This document shows, piece after piece, positions 1 through 8,440 of a DNA stretch of 54,174 nt. The notes below the pieces were generated by a model. The model had not been told where the DNA came from, searched no databases, and was given only the letters and a program-made list of their open reading frames with translations. The position numbers were made by a program, and so were the translations under genes. The number at the start of each line of letters is the position of its first letter. The stretch's first letter is position 1. The stretch is taken from contig NZ_FOGB01000010.1 of the NCBI RefSeq assembly GCF_900111095.1, positions 124,152 through 178,325 on the forward strand, given 5' to 3'. The stretch comes from Amphritea atlantica. Its GTDB lineage: Bacteria; Pseudomonadota; Gammaproteobacteria; Pseudomonadales; Balneatricaceae.

Positions 1-51
1 ATTCGAGCTCTGGAATCAGCGGCCACTGGTACCATGAACGAAATCAATTAA
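1..51 (+). CDS. 3' end of an unidentified gene (partial)
   Basis: An open frame runs in from the left edge and ends at TAA 49-51, giving the C-terminal residues IRALESAATGTMNEIN. A terminator-like hairpin begins at the stop codon, which supports a real gene end. A diverged copy of the last residues recurs at 156-215. The family cannot be named from 16 residues. Confidence 0.45.
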   Translation: MRALESAATGTMNEIN

Positions 52-57
52 GCCTTG
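31..57 (+). repeat. Direct repeat copy 1 (gene 3' end)
   Basis: The 27 bases from ACCATGAACG to the start of the terminator stem recur at 195-221 with two differences. Both copies encode TMN(E/D)IN followed by TAA, so the repeat is the 3' end of a coding region plus the bases just after its stop. Confidence 0.7.
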
Positions 58-89
58 CTATTTCATAAATAGAAAAGCAGGGCTTTTTT
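50..89 (+). terminator. Rho-independent terminator of the left-edge gene
   Basis: The arms AAGCCTTGCT (50-59) and AGCAGGGCTT (76-85) pair with a single wobble position. An inner ATTT/AAAT pairing extends the stem. A run of six T follows at 84-89. It overlaps the stop codon of the partial gene. Confidence 0.7.
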
Positions 90-155
90 GTGCCTGCCGT
101 TTGGGTAGAGCGATATAGGGGATTCGCTTTCTAAAAGATCATCGCCCGCCCTTAA

Positions 156-221
156 AAGCGTGCCGTTCATGAACCCGATTCAGTGGTCTCTGACACCATG
201 AACGACATCAATTAAGCTTTG
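156..221 (+). pseudogene. Partial duplicate of the left-edge gene's 3' end
   Basis: In frame with TAA 213-215 the sequence reads KRAVHEPDSVVSDTMNDIN, closed upstream by a stop at 153-155. It resembles the C-terminus of the partial gene at 1-51 (RAL/RAV, then TMN(E/D)IN). No start codon or further coding sequence precedes it, so it is a fragment. A duplicated gene end like this can be left by integration or excision of an element, or by unequal recombination; which applies is not visible here. Confidence 0.45.
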
Positions 222-583
222 TTTCTTAACAGTTTTTGTGTCTCCTCCCAAGTCGATATCTTAGCTTTCGTCTGCACGGTTTCTTTGCGTCACTTCATCC
301 AAGGATATCCATCGGAAGGCAACTCTATCCAACATCGGAGTTTGAGCGTCGTTTGACGATACAAGCCTGTCTATCTTTCATATAAGCCTCCCCTACATCC
401 GTTTCCCAATATAAAACTGAAACGCGGAAGTTCACTATCTGACCCGATGCAGACATTAAGAATGTGCAATAGTCTATGACTGGCTATCGACACAAAGTAG
501 AAATGTCATTAGTGCTATGTTAGCTTGGATATTCACCAATTTCAGATTCCGTGAATACCATAGCCTAACTCAAAGGACGAGAA
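222..583. other. Intergenic, no gene seen
   Basis: About 360 bases between the duplicated gene end and the small secreted-protein gene. I see no supportable reading frame or RNA gene. The last part, with AAGGACGAG before the ATG at 584, is the ribosome-binding region of the next gene. Confidence 0.5.
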
Positions 584-1129
584 ATGATTTCCATAAAAAA
601 TTTGTGGAAATACTTTATAGCTTCAATATTAGTATTGATAGCTATTAACCATAGCGCCTATGCAAAAGAAAGCCTGTATCAACAGAAGCTAAGAATAGTC
701 AACGAAGTGCTCTGGCCTGTGATGGGAAGTATAACCTTAGAAGATTTACGCTCTCGAACAATTGGAAACTCCTCTGTGAATGATAAATTTTCCCACTTAT
801 CTGATGAGAGCCTCCAAGTAACATCAAAGATGTATTTGATGGTTATAGCAAACATGCTCAACTTGGAAGAAGTAAAAGCCTTGAAGGCGATGTCATTAAC
901 AATGGTTGGTGGAGTGATAGTTCAAGACCTTCCTATGACTATATATGGTCATCCTGCATTAAAAATTTCCGAAGAGATGTATTCTCCAGAAGAATGGCAA
1001 GAGTGGGAACACTTTCTTATCGGAAATTCCACCTTGATTTATTCTATACATTATAAGATGAAAAATAATTTAGAGGACGAACTAGAAAAAGCTAAAGCAA
1101 TTATTGCGTCTCAGAAGAAATCAACATAA
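584..1129 (+). CDS. Secreted protein of unknown function (AT-rich)
   Basis: The 181-residue product begins MISIKNLWKYFIASILVLIA and continues to NHSAYA-KES, a clear Sec signal peptide with probable cleavage after AYA near residue 27. The mature part is mostly charged and helical. Its C-terminus is lysine- and glutamate-rich, possibly a short coiled coil. No known domain is recognised. The start is supported by AAGGACGAG a few bases upstream. Base use is clearly more AT-rich than in the following genes, and the gene sits between a duplicated gene end and a transposase remnant. Recent transfer is therefore likely. It has no partner gene in the same orientation. A periplasmic role is inferred from the signal peptide only. 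Confidence 0.7.
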   Translation: MISIKNLWKYFIASILVLIAINHSAYAKESLYQQKLRIVNEVLWPVMGSITLEDLRSRTIGNSSVNDKFSHLSDESLQVTSKMYLMVIANMLNLEEVKALKAMSLTMVGGVIVQDLPMTIYGHPALKISEEMYSPEEWQEWEHFLIGNSTLIYSIHYKMKNNLEDELEKAKAIIASQKKST

Positions 1130-1130
1130 A

Positions 1131-1235
1131 GGGGTCAAAGCCCTTTTAACCAATAAATCTCTTTGGTCGCCCCGTCTTGCCTACTCCATCTTTGGGGTCA
1201 GGTATTGAGTTTTGCATTTCGGCTTACTACCCAAT
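1131..1235 (-). mobile_element. Remnant of an IS200/REP-associated transposase 3' end
   Basis: On the minus strand, 1199-1146 reads DPKDGVGKTGRPKRFIG and a stop. This basic TGRPKR-type tail is typical of the C-termini of Y1_Tnp (REP-associated tyrosine transposase) proteins as I remember them. The flank GGGGTCAGGTATTGAGTTT (1194-1212) resembles a sequence common beside such transposases in gammaproteobacteria. The GGGGTCAAAG before it repeats the GGGGTCA core. No catalytic part remains, so this is a fossil. A similarity search is needed to confirm it. Confidence 0.45.
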
Positions 1236-1318
1236 ATAAATAAAAAGATATATATATTTATTGAGATAAGAAAGAGATAGGGCTGGCGCTAACAGCCCAC
1301 CCACCCGCTGCTAAAAAT

Positions 1319-3040
1319 TCACGACGAACAGCTGTAATGAGATACGCCGCCAAGCTCTCTGAACTCGGACGGTTTCAGCCGATAGTATTTATCTTCAACC
1401 TCCTGTGATTGCTCATCATAGGGCTGGGTCATCACCTCCTGCAGTTCCCGCACCAACGCGTAGTCGCCTTCTGCGGCTTGCTGATAAGCTGGAGCAACCA
1501 ACCACTCCCGCAGGCTGTATTTCGGGTTAACCTGTTTCATCTGCTGCGCAATCTCCTCACGGGAACCGGACTGGCTGTCGATCAGGGTATTCCATTTTGC
1601 CAGCCACGCTGACCAGCGCTGATCCATCGTTTCCGGATCGGCCTGGTAGACCGCGCCTTTGTAGAAGCTTTTCTTGAGTGAACTGATGTCGTCAGGCAGA
1701 TTCGATAGTTCGCGAAAGAGGATGGTGTAATCCACCGGTGTTTGCACCATCAACCCGCCCAGCTCATTGAGTAGTTCTTTGTTAAAGTGTTCCAGCCCGA
1801 GTTTGGCGGCCCACATCGCTTCCAGCTTCGCCTGCATCACGGTAGCAAAACCACTGCGAATATCGTCCAGCTGCTGCAAAGCCGCCTCATCTGCGGCCAG
1901 CAGCGGCCGCAATGCGGTCCAGAACATGTGGTAGTTTCGCTCAGCAGCGGCGGGCTGATTCAGAAAGGAGAAGTGTTGGCCGCCGCCGGTCCAGGGTTGA
2001 TATTGCGGATCGAACTGCTCACAGAATCCGAACGGGCCATAGTCGAGGGTGAAACCACCCGCAGCACAGTTGTCGCTGTTAAAGTTGCCCTGACAATATC
2101 CAACGCGGATCCAGTTCGCCACCAGCGAGGTCAGGCGGTCGCGGAACGCGTCCGCGAGCAACACCACTTTCTCAGCGAGGGACTGGGCGTTGTCAATAAC
2201 GTCGGCGTACTCTCGTTCGATCAGATGCAGCACGATCATCACCAGCTCCTGCAGCGCATGGGGATGCGCCTGTTTACGGGCCCGGCGAGCGAACAGCTCC
2301 AGTTGTCCAACCCGCAGGAACGATGGTGCGACCCGGGTCGAGATAGCGACGGGCTCCGATACCATGGTGTCGGGATCCATCGAGTGCGAACCCTCTGTGT
2401 ACCAGGGTCGTTGAACCTGCTCAATGGTAGATACGTACAGGCTCAGCGAGCGGGAGGTTGGCACGCCCAGGGCGTGCATATGCTCCTGCGCCAGAAACTC
2501 ACGGACACTGGAGCGCAGCACCGCGCGCCCATCCGCGCCGCGGCAGTACGGAGTCCGACCGCCACCTTTGAGCTGCATCTCCCAGCGCTGCCCCCTGATC
2601 ACCGCCTCAAGCACTGAGATAGCCCGACCATCGCCATAGCCGTTGCCGGTTCGGAACGGACACTGCTGATCGTATTCAGTGCCATAGATGGACAGTGCAT
2701 AACCACAGGCCCAACCGGCCCTGCGCAGAGGCGCAGGCACCTGAGAGAGATCGCCTGAGAACATCCTCATAAAGTCGTCTGACTGTGCCAGACTGTCAGC
2801 GAAACCCAGTTCGCGAAACAGCGCTTTACTGTGGGTGATGTACTCGGGATCGGCGATGGGCGTGGGTTTTACCGGGACATAGTGGCCCGTAAACACTTGG
2901 CGTGGCGCGTGGTCAGCGCCATCGGCTTTGGCATCAGGGTCGGCGTTGAGCCTGTCCATGAGCGAGTAGTTTGCCAACGGTGCGAGATCGTCAAGGGTCG
3001 CAACAACGGGTGAGGCTTCCTCGGTCTTTCGATTGTTCAT
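1319..3040 (-). CDS. selO: Protein adenylyltransferase SelO (YdiU family)
   Basis: SelO is a pseudokinase-fold enzyme that transfers AMP from ATP to Ser, Thr or Tyr residues of proteins, with a proposed role in redox stress. The 573-residue product shows the family signatures: GYGDGRA, then [19 protein letters not shown], then NSDN and LDYGPFGF, which carry the nucleotide- and metal-binding residues. It is longer than the roughly 480-residue Escherichia coli form. The C-terminus is HYSCSS; the cysteine three from the end is where eukaryotic SelO has selenocysteine. The start is supported by GAGG seven bases upstream of ATG 3040-3038. A 73-residue gene lies 38 bases upstream on the same strand and may be co-transcribed. 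The large open frames on the opposite strand are antisense shadows. Confidence 0.93.
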   Translation of the reverse strand: MNNRKTEEASPVVATLDDLAPLANYSLMDRLNADPDAKADGADHAPRQVFTGHYVPVKPTPIADPEYITHSKALFRELGFADSLAQSDDFMRMFSGDLSQVPAPLRRAGWACGYALSIYGTEYDQQCPFRTGNGYGDGRAISVLEAVIRGQRWEMQLKGGGRTPYCRGADGRAVLRSSVREFLAQEHMHALGVPTSRSLSLYVSTIEQVQRPWYTEGSHSMDPDTMVSEPVAISTRVAPSFLRVGQLELFARRARKQAHPHALQELVMIVLHLIEREYADVIDNAQSLAEKVVLLADAFRDRLTSLVANWIRVGYCQGNFNSDNCAAGGFTLDYGPFGFCEQFDPQYQPWTGGGQHFSFLNQPAAAERNYHMFWTALRPLLAADEAALQQLDDIRSGFATVMQAKLEAMWAAKLGLEHFNKELLNELGGLMVQTPVDYTILFRELSNLPDDISSLKKSFYKGAVYQADPETMDQRWSAWLAKWNTLIDSQSGSREEIAQQMKQVNPKYSLREWLVAPAYQQAAEGDYALVRELQEVMTQPYDEQSQEVEDKYYRLKPSEFRELGGVSHYSCSS

Positions 3041-3078
3041 AGGGGTACCTCATAATGCAGCCAGAACAATGATTTCCC

Positions 3079-3300
3079 TTAATAACAGGAGTTAGGCGTA
3101 TTATCAGGATCAACCTCTCCATATACTTCTTCAGGGTCCACATCATTCAGCAGCAGGATCTCTCTGACAGTTTCAATATGAGCAAGAACAGCCTGGTAGC
3201 GATCACCGTACTCATACTGAGTCACTTCAATTGCTTTGGGCATATAAGTAAAGGCTATTTTTAATGCCTTCAGTGCATCTTCGTCCATCTTTTCACTCAT
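3079..3300 (-). CDS. Small conserved-looking protein, unknown function
   Basis: The frame is open further upstream, but the start is placed at ATG 3300-3298 because AGGAT lies eight bases before it. The product is 73 residues, MSEKMDEDAL onward. It is acidic and soluble, with two probable amphipathic helices and a C-terminus ending NSCY. No signal peptide, membrane segment or known motif is seen. It precedes selO by 38 bases on the same strand, so the two could share a transcript; whether they share function is unknown. Confidence 0.6.
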   Translation of the reverse strand: MSEKMDEDALKALKIAFTYMPKAIEVTQYEYGDRYQAVLAHIETVREILLLNDVDPEEVYGEVDPDNTPNSCY

Positions 3301-3670
3301 ATCAGATCCTGTGTATTGAAATTGAATAGACAAAGAAAAGGGTAAAACGTCAGGCTTTGAACGTAAAGGCCCATGCAGAATGCCCGAAGAATCCACGCAT
3401 AATGGATCATTCACCGCGAAAAGCATTAAGAATCGATGAATGCAGCCGGGTTTACACTACAATCCTGGAGAAAATGAGTGGGAAAAACGTCAGAAACGGG
3501 AGCACTTTCTTTACAGTACCAAAGACTAGCATAACTATACGATCAAAGCTGACCCAATCAGATAGGCGGTGCAATCAATTTTCCCGCTCGTCCCCGTTTT
3601 CCTGCTAGAATGCCGCCCCTTTCACTACGATCAGCAACGGTCAGCGAAATAACACGATCAGGAGTCACCC
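3301..3670. promoter_or_regulatory. Divergent intergenic region
   Basis: The 370 bases separate the minus-strand small gene and selO from the plus-strand SEC-C gene. A TAGAAT hexamer near 3605 could be the -10 element of the rightward promoter. The leftward promoter should lie near 3320-3450. No further gene is supported: the 83-codon frame in this stretch lacks a ribosome-binding site and has atypical composition. Confidence 0.4.
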
Positions 3671-4003
3671 ATGTCTAAATGTTTCTATAAAGGTACTCCC
3701 GATATAATGGGCCACTACGGTAAAAGCGGTTATAACACCAAAGCGAAGGTTAAGCCGGGTAGCGACATCAGCCCATTATCGCTGACGGTCAATTCGCAAG
3801 CGCGCGAGCAGGAAGTTGCCGCACTGGTGGCACAACATGGACTGGTCGCAACGATTGTTGTGGATGGTGATGCTGAAGAGAATATCGCTGAACTGACGGC
3901 GATGTTGGCGACACCGAAGACCGTGCAGGTTGAAAAAACACCGGAAAGAAACGCACCCTGCTCCTGTGGCAGCGGCAAGAAATACAAAAAGTGCTGCGGT
4001 TAA
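3671..4003 (+). CDS. SEC-C metal-binding motif protein (PBPRA1643 type)
   Basis: The 110-residue product ends APCSCGSGKKYKKCCG, the SEC-C zinc-binding motif (CxC...CC) known from the SecA C-terminus, where it binds Zn and SecB or ribosomes. The N-terminal part begins MSKCFYKGTPDIMGHYGKSG and includes a ferredoxin-like or BLUF-sized region. This matches, from memory, a small family annotated as SWIM/SEC-C metal-binding motif protein, PBPRA1643 type. The start is supported by AGGAG in ATCAGGAGTCACCC just upstream. It is monocistronic and convergent with the next gene. The molecular role is unknown beyond metal binding. Confidence 0.85.
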   Translation: MSKCFYKGTPDIMGHYGKSGYNTKAKVKPGSDISPLSLTVNSQAREQEVAALVAQHGLVATIVVDGDAEENIAELTAMLATPKTVQVEKTPERNAPCSCGSGKKYKKCCG

Positions 4004-4114
4004 CCTCTGATCACAGCAGTTGACAGTAGGGCCCATCCTACCCGGTTATAGAAATAAACCGATGCGCCCTGATATCACAGACCGCACCGGTTCACTGACG
4101 CTGACGTTAGCGGG

Positions 4115-5134
4115 TTATTTGCAGCTTTCTGCCAACTCTTTAGCACGCGCATAGACGGCTCGTGCGGGTAGTCCTTTCGCTTCCAGTTCGGCCAGATAGT
4201 CTTCAGACGCTTTATCCAACACCGGTTTCCAGGCCGGGTTTTCACTGCCGCCTTCAACGGTATAGATCTCATGCCCCAGCGCTACCGCCTGCGCACGCCC
4301 TTTAATATCCGCGTCATCGAACACACCGGCGGCGATCTGAGACCAGGTTTCACCGGAGTTATCATCAATGACCTTTTGCAGATCGGCAGGCATACTGTTG
4401 TACACATCCTTGTTCATAGTGACCAGAAACGACAGGGTGTACAAACCACCCACCTCAGTATGTTTCGGTGTCAGCTCATTCATACGAAAGGTCAGTTGTC
4501 CCTCCCAAGGTAATGCAACGCCATCGATAACTCCCCGCTGAACCGATTGAAACGCCTGCGGCGCAGGCATACCGACAGGTTGTGCCCCTAATCCTTCCAA
4601 CAGTTTTGCCACAACCGCAGTAGGGCGACGGATTCTCAGCCCTTCAAAGTCAGCAGGTTCTTTAATCATTTTTTCGGTGGTATGAATATGACCGGGGCCG
4701 TGGGTGAACAGGAACAGCGGTCGGGTATCGCTATATTCGTCACTGATCAGCTTTTCATCGTACAGGCGCTGAATAATACAGGAGCCCTGGGCTGCACTCT
4801 TGGTAATGCCGGGCAGCTCAACCACCTGGGTCAGCGGGAAACGGTTGGCAGTGTAACCCTGTACGGTGAGTGACACATCGGCGATGCGACTGGTCACGGC
4901 ATCATACAGCGCCGGGGGTTTAGCCAGTGTTGAAGAGGGATACACCTCTACCGCAATACGCCCGTTGGAGTCAGCCATCACTTTATCTGCCCACGCCTGA
5001 GCAACATTTTTATGTATCGCCGCCACCGGAGGAAAAAAATGCGCCAGACGCAAGGTGAAGTCTGCCGCCTGAACAGTTTGAACCATTGCGCCTGCTGCCA
5101 TAGCCAGAACGCTGCCTAAAATTAGTTTTTTCAT
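4115..5134 (-). CDS. TRAP transporter substrate-binding protein (DctP family), orphan
   Basis: The 339-residue product has a Sec signal peptide ending VQTVQA-ADF. The DctP fold is shown by the LRIRRPTAVVAKLLEGLGAQ stretch, which holds the arginine that usually grips the substrate carboxylate, and by the following FQSVQRGVIDG segment. TRAP binding proteins deliver organic acids to a DctQM membrane pair. No DctQ or DctM gene is adjacent, so this one must use a distant pair or act in sensing. It is transcribed away from a LysR gene at 5496, which probably controls it. The substrate is unknown. Confidence 0.9.
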   Translation of the reverse strand: MKKLILGSVLAMAAGAMVQTVQAADFTLRLAHFFPPVAAIHKNVAQAWADKVMADSNGRIAVEVYPSSTLAKPPALYDAVTSRIADVSLTVQGYTANRFPLTQVVELPGITKSAAQGSCIIQRLYDEKLISDEYSDTRPLFLFTHGPGHIHTTEKMIKEPADFEGLRIRRPTAVVAKLLEGLGAQPVGMPAPQAFQSVQRGVIDGVALPWEGQLTFRMNELTPKHTEVGGLYTLSFLVTMNKDVYNSMPADLQKVIDDNSGETWSQIAAGVFDDADIKGRAQAVALGHEIYTVEGGSENPAWKPVLDKASEDYLAELEAKGLPARAVYARAKELAESCK

Positions 5135-5495
5135 TGCATAGATTCCATTTAGATTATTTTTGTTTTGTTATTTTCAGGACATAACATTTATAACCAATTG
5201 ATTTAAATAATATATCCAAAAGGTGTTATAAACTGACGAGTACGGCTCAACACTCACTGCAACATGCGGACCTGAAGCCGGAAACCGGGATATTGTTCCG
5301 TGTCGGGTTTGGCCTTAAAACCGCCACCACAACAGAAACCAGAGGATCAGAGAAACGGGGATATCCCCGATAAGCGTTTTCAACATAAAGCTGCATCGTT
5401 AATCTGCCATTCTTATTATTAGAATGATCACTTTAAACCACAGACAATATAAGGAATAATCAGTTTTTAGCCCCAGATACAAAGAATGCGTATAT
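5135..5495. promoter_or_regulatory. Divergent control region of the orphan binding protein and LysR gene
   Basis: Very AT-rich near the binding-protein start. A perfect inverted repeat TTTATAAC (5187-5194) / GTTATAAA (5225-5232) is centred about 75 bases before the binding-protein ATG. That is a plausible LysR or other regulator target, though the arms are farther apart than a usual T-N11-A box. Nothing else gene-like is seen. Confidence 0.35.
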
Positions 5496-6419
5496 ATGAA
5501 TCCTAACCTGTTGAAACAATTAGCCATCGTCGTTAAACAAGGATCGCTCACCAGTGCCTGTGAACAGCTGCATGTGACCCAACCCACCCTCACCCGGAGT
5601 ATTCAGCAACTGGAGATGAAGGTGGGGGCTCCTCTGTTAAAGCGCACCCGCTATGGTGTTATTCCCACAGAAATTGGGGCACGGTTGTCGCAGATTGGTG
5701 AGCGGATTCTGGCAGAAACGGTCCGGGGCGAAGAGGTTATCCGCCAGTTTCACAGCGGTTATAAAAGCGAGTTTGTTATCGGCATCGATCCACTCTGGGA
5801 GTTTGCCACGGTGAGCAGCATGACCGATTACTTTTTGCAGGAGAAACGCTACGCATTTCACTTCCGCACCGGCTCCGCTGCATCACAAATCAACCTGTTA
5901 CAGAACGGTGAGTTAGATTTCCTGCTGGCGCCGGCACACCTGTCGGTATCACAGAAATCGCTGGACCGTCAGATTCTGTTCCGTGACCGCTCAGGCATAT
6001 TTGCAGGCAAGAAATCAAAACTGATCGATTCAAACACGCCGGTGACAAAAGAGGATATCGCCCGGCAAAAGTGGTTTATCGCCGGGGCCAGCGCCGGTTT
6101 TCTCGAGAGCCAGACGGAAGTGACCGGAGCCAATGCTGCTCAGATGGCCTTTACCGGCAGTATCCGCTCAGTAATTCACCTACTGAACACAACCGATATG
6201 CTGGTCTGGCTGCCTGCCCGTTTAGCCCTGATGACAGAGCAGATCGCTCCCGGGCAGATGCTCAGGGTGGAAGGCGTCACCTCCTCACGACGGGATATAG
6301 CACTGTGGTCATCGCTGGAACACAACGAGCGTCCCGAAGTGCTCAAGGTTCAGGCGCTGATCAGCGACTTTGTGAAGCAACTCGATCAGCAGAGCTCAAC
6401 CTTTGGCCTTGAAGTGTGA
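5496..6419 (+). CDS. LysR-family transcriptional regulator
   Basis: The 307-residue product has an N-terminal winged helix-turn-helix (about residues 1-60; HVTQPTLTRSIQQLE is the recognition region) and a periplasmic-binding-like effector domain (about 90-300). The gene is divergent from the orphan TRAP binding protein, the usual arrangement when a LysR protein controls its neighbour in response to the neighbour's ligand. The ribosome-binding site before ATG 5496 is weak. The next operon downstream starts from its own GntR-controlled promoter, so a role there is less likely. Confidence 0.9.
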   Translation: MNPNLLKQLAIVVKQGSLTSACEQLHVTQPTLTRSIQQLEMKVGAPLLKRTRYGVIPTEIGARLSQIGERILAETVRGEEVIRQFHSGYKSEFVIGIDPLWEFATVSSMTDYFLQEKRYAFHFRTGSAASQINLLQNGELDFLLAPAHLSVSQKSLDRQILFRDRSGIFAGKKSKLIDSNTPVTKEDIARQKWFIAGASAGFLESQTEVTGANAAQMAFTGSIRSVIHLLNTTDMLVWLPARLALMTEQIAPGQMLRVEGVTSSRRDIALWSSLEHNERPEVLKVQALISDFVKQLDQQSSTFGLEV

Positions 6420-6477
6420 TTTTGCCGGTTAAGACTGCCTGCTTTTAGTGCGATCAGCCGGTCTGATATTGTTCACT

Positions 6478-6493
6478 GCTCTCCCCTGAGAGC
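6478..6493 (+). terminator. Hairpin after the LysR gene
   Basis: GCTCTC and GAGAGC pair perfectly around a CCCT loop. No T tract follows, so it may be a weak or Rho-assisted terminator. Confidence 0.3.
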
Positions 6494-6652
6494 CTGAAAA
6501 CGGCAGGACCTCCCTATCCGCCACAGAACTACCACTAACCTGCAAAAGTGCTACTCCTGTTTGTCGACAGGCGTCACGGATCGCCCCTTTGCGAACCCCC
6601 TTTGCAAACATAGTTATCCTGAAACAGAAAAGATTGTGCGAAATATTTTCAG

Positions 6653-6703
6653 TTGATTTATACCAATGTTACCGGTAAAGTTAATTATGTTACCGGTAAC
6701 AAT
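6653..6703 (+). promoter_or_regulatory. Promoter with two GntR-type operators
   Basis: Two near-identical sites occur: ATGTTACCGGTAAAGT (6666-6681) and ATGTTACCGGTAACAAT (6687-6703). They match the palindrome recognised by the Escherichia coli gluconate repressor GntR. They are 21 bases apart, about two helical turns, so would lie on the same face. A possible promoter is TTGATT (6653-6658), 17 bases, TAAAGT (6676-6681). The first operator would lie in the spacer and -10 and the second at the transcription start, fitting repression. A gntR orthologue lies at 10354. Confidence 0.85.
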
Positions 6704-6773
6704 GTAGCAAAAAATCAATTAAGCACTTGCTCACTCACACTGACCCTAAAATAAAAAACACAGGAACCTACAG

Positions 6774-7787
6774 ATGAAACTCTCTTCCAAGCTGCTGACC
6801 GCAGCGCTGTCCGGTCTGATCTCTGTCTCGGCCTTCGCCGCTGACTTTACCTTTAAAGTGCAATCGTCAGATCCATCAGGTGACAAGAACTTCCAGATTC
6901 AGCAACAGTGGGCAGAGCGGGTCGGCAAGATGTCCGGTGGACGCCTTGAGATCAAGCTGCTGCCCGTGGGCAGCGTTATCAAACACACCGAAACCCTCGA
7001 CGCGATTAAGATGGGGATTCTGGATGGTCACGTCACGGCCACCGCCTACTTTTCCGGCAAAGATCCCGCATTCGGTCTGATCGGTAATACGGTTGGCGCA
7101 TGGTCTGACACCTCTCAGTTGCTGCAATACATCAACTATGGCGGTGGTTATCAGGTGATGACCGATCTCTATGCCCCCTATGGCGTGAAATTTGTTGGGG
7201 GATCGACCACCGGTGTTGAATCTTTCGTTTCTAAAGTACCGGTCGATGGTGTTGATGACCTTAAGGGGTTGAAGCTGCGTGCACCGGAAGGCCTGGTGCA
7301 GAAAGTGTTTGCGGCGGCCGGTGCAGCGCCGGTTAACCTGCCGGGTTCCGAGGTATTTACTGCGCTGAGCAAAGGGGTTATTGATGCCGCCGATTACACG
7401 GTGTTCTCGACTAACCAGAAAGCCGGCCTGAATGATATCGCCCCCCATCCGGTACAGCCGGGGTTCCATTCACTGCCCCTGATCGATGTCTCTGTCAGCC
7501 AGAAGAAATGGGACAAGTTGCCCGCTGATCTGCAGGAGATCCTGACCGTATCCGTACGTGATTTTGCTCAGGATATCACCACCCAGCTGCGTATCGCCGA
7601 TCAACAGGCGGTGAAGGAAGCGCAAAGCACCCCTGATATCACTATTCACAACTGGTCTGCTGAAGAGCGCAAAAAGTTCCGTGCGATCGCCCGTTCCCAG
7701 TGGGAAGAGTTTGCCAAGGGGTCGGATAACGCAATGAAAGTGTATCAGTCGATCACAGCATATCTCGAAGAAAACGGCCTGCTCTAA
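6774..7787 (+). CDS. TRAP transporter substrate-binding protein, probably for gluconate
   Basis: The 337-residue product has a signal peptide ending VSAFA-ADF. DctP features are seen: LKGLKLRAPEGLVQKVFAAA with the ligand arginine near residue 170, and the typical FTALSKGVIDAADYTVF segment. It is first in an operon with DctQ, DctM and gluconokinase. GntR operators precede it, so D-gluconate or a close sugar acid is the inferred ligand. AGGAA ten bases upstream supports ATG 6774. A stem-loop after its stop probably lets it be made in excess over the membrane subunits. Confidence 0.9.
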   Translation: MKLSSKLLTAALSGLISVSAFAADFTFKVQSSDPSGDKNFQIQQQWAERVGKMSGGRLEIKLLPVGSVIKHTETLDAIKMGILDGHVTATAYFSGKDPAFGLIGNTVGAWSDTSQLLQYINYGGGYQVMTDLYAPYGVKFVGGSTTGVESFVSKVPVDGVDDLKGLKLRAPEGLVQKVFAAAGAAPVNLPGSEVFTALSKGVIDAADYTVFSTNQKAGLNDIAPHPVQPGFHSLPLIDVSVSQKKWDKLPADLQEILTVSVRDFAQDITTQLRIADQQAVKEAQSTPDITIHNWSAEERKKFRAIARSQWEEFAKGSDNAMKVYQSITAYLEENGLL

Positions 7788-7819
7788 GCGGTTATCACCG
7801 CACTGTCCGTTAACTGACT

Positions 7820-7840
7820 GTGGGGCGTTCAGCCCCACTT
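7820..7840 (+). terminator. Intra-operon hairpin between dctP and dctQ
   Basis: GTGGGGC (7820-7826) and GCCCCAC (7832-7838) form a perfect seven-pair stem with a five-base loop, followed by TTAATT. Such hairpins after binding-protein genes act as partial terminators or protect the 3' end of the first message. Confidence 0.65.
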
Positions 7841-7858
7841 AATTCTCTGGATGACTTT

Positions 7859-8440
7859 ATGAAAGCTCAAGAACGCATTCACGAAGAAGCAGTTCGAGAA
7901 GCGGACGCGCCCGGCCGTACCTGGCTGGACCGCGCTATTCTCCGGGTGGGCAACCTGCTCAGTCTGCTGTTCGTATTCACTGTCGCGATCTCGTTTTTCG
8001 AAATTCTGATGCGCTATCTGTTCAACGCCCCCACCATCTGGGTGCATGAATCAGCAGCCTTTATTGGCGGTTCGCTGTTCATCATCGGTGGCGCCTATGC
8101 GCTGGCTAACAACAAACATGTCCGGGTGGTGCTGATCTATGATGTGGTCTCACCCCGAACCCGCTGCTTCCTGAATATCTTTCATGCACTGGGGGGGCTG
8201 CTGTTCGCCGGAATGCTAGCCTACGGTGCCTGGATGATGACCACCAATGCCTGGTTAACACCACTGGGCGAGCTGCATCCGGAAAGTTCTGGTTCTGCCT
8301 GGAACCCGATATTTCCGGCATTATCGAAGGCGCTGATTCTGTTAGTTGTATGCGTTATGTTTATTCAGTTTCTGCTCCATCTGATTGACGATTTCCGTCA
8401 GTTGGGACGGATCAATCGTGGAGAGGTATCCGATGTTTGA
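7859..8440 (+). CDS. TRAP transporter small permease (DctQ)
   Basis: The start is placed at ATG 7859 (MKAQERIHEEAV); the frame is open farther upstream only through the hairpin region. The product is about 193 residues with four membrane helices (about 30-52, 65-85, 105-128, 150-172), the DctQ pattern. ESAAFIGG lies in the second helix region, where DctQ proteins have a conserved glutamate. It pairs with DctM to form the inner-membrane Na+-coupled carrier. Its 3' end overlaps the dctM start by eight bases, so translation is probably coupled. Confidence 0.88.
   Translation: MKAQERIHEEAVREADAPGRTWLDRAILRVGNLLSLLFVFTVAISFFEILMRYLFNAPTIWVHESAAFIGGSLFIIGGAYALANNKHVRVVLIYDVVSPRTRCFLNIFHALGGLLFAGMLAYGAWMMTTNAWLTPLGELHPESSGSAWNPIFPALSKALILLVVCVMFIQFLLHLIDDFRQLGRINRGEVSDV

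Noticed and set aside
1787-2617. 276-codon open frame on the plus strand
   Set aside because: Antisense to selO; no ribosome-binding site and composition of a shadow frame.
6876-7469. 197-codon minus-strand frame
   Set aside because: Antisense to the TRAP binding protein; no homology recognised.
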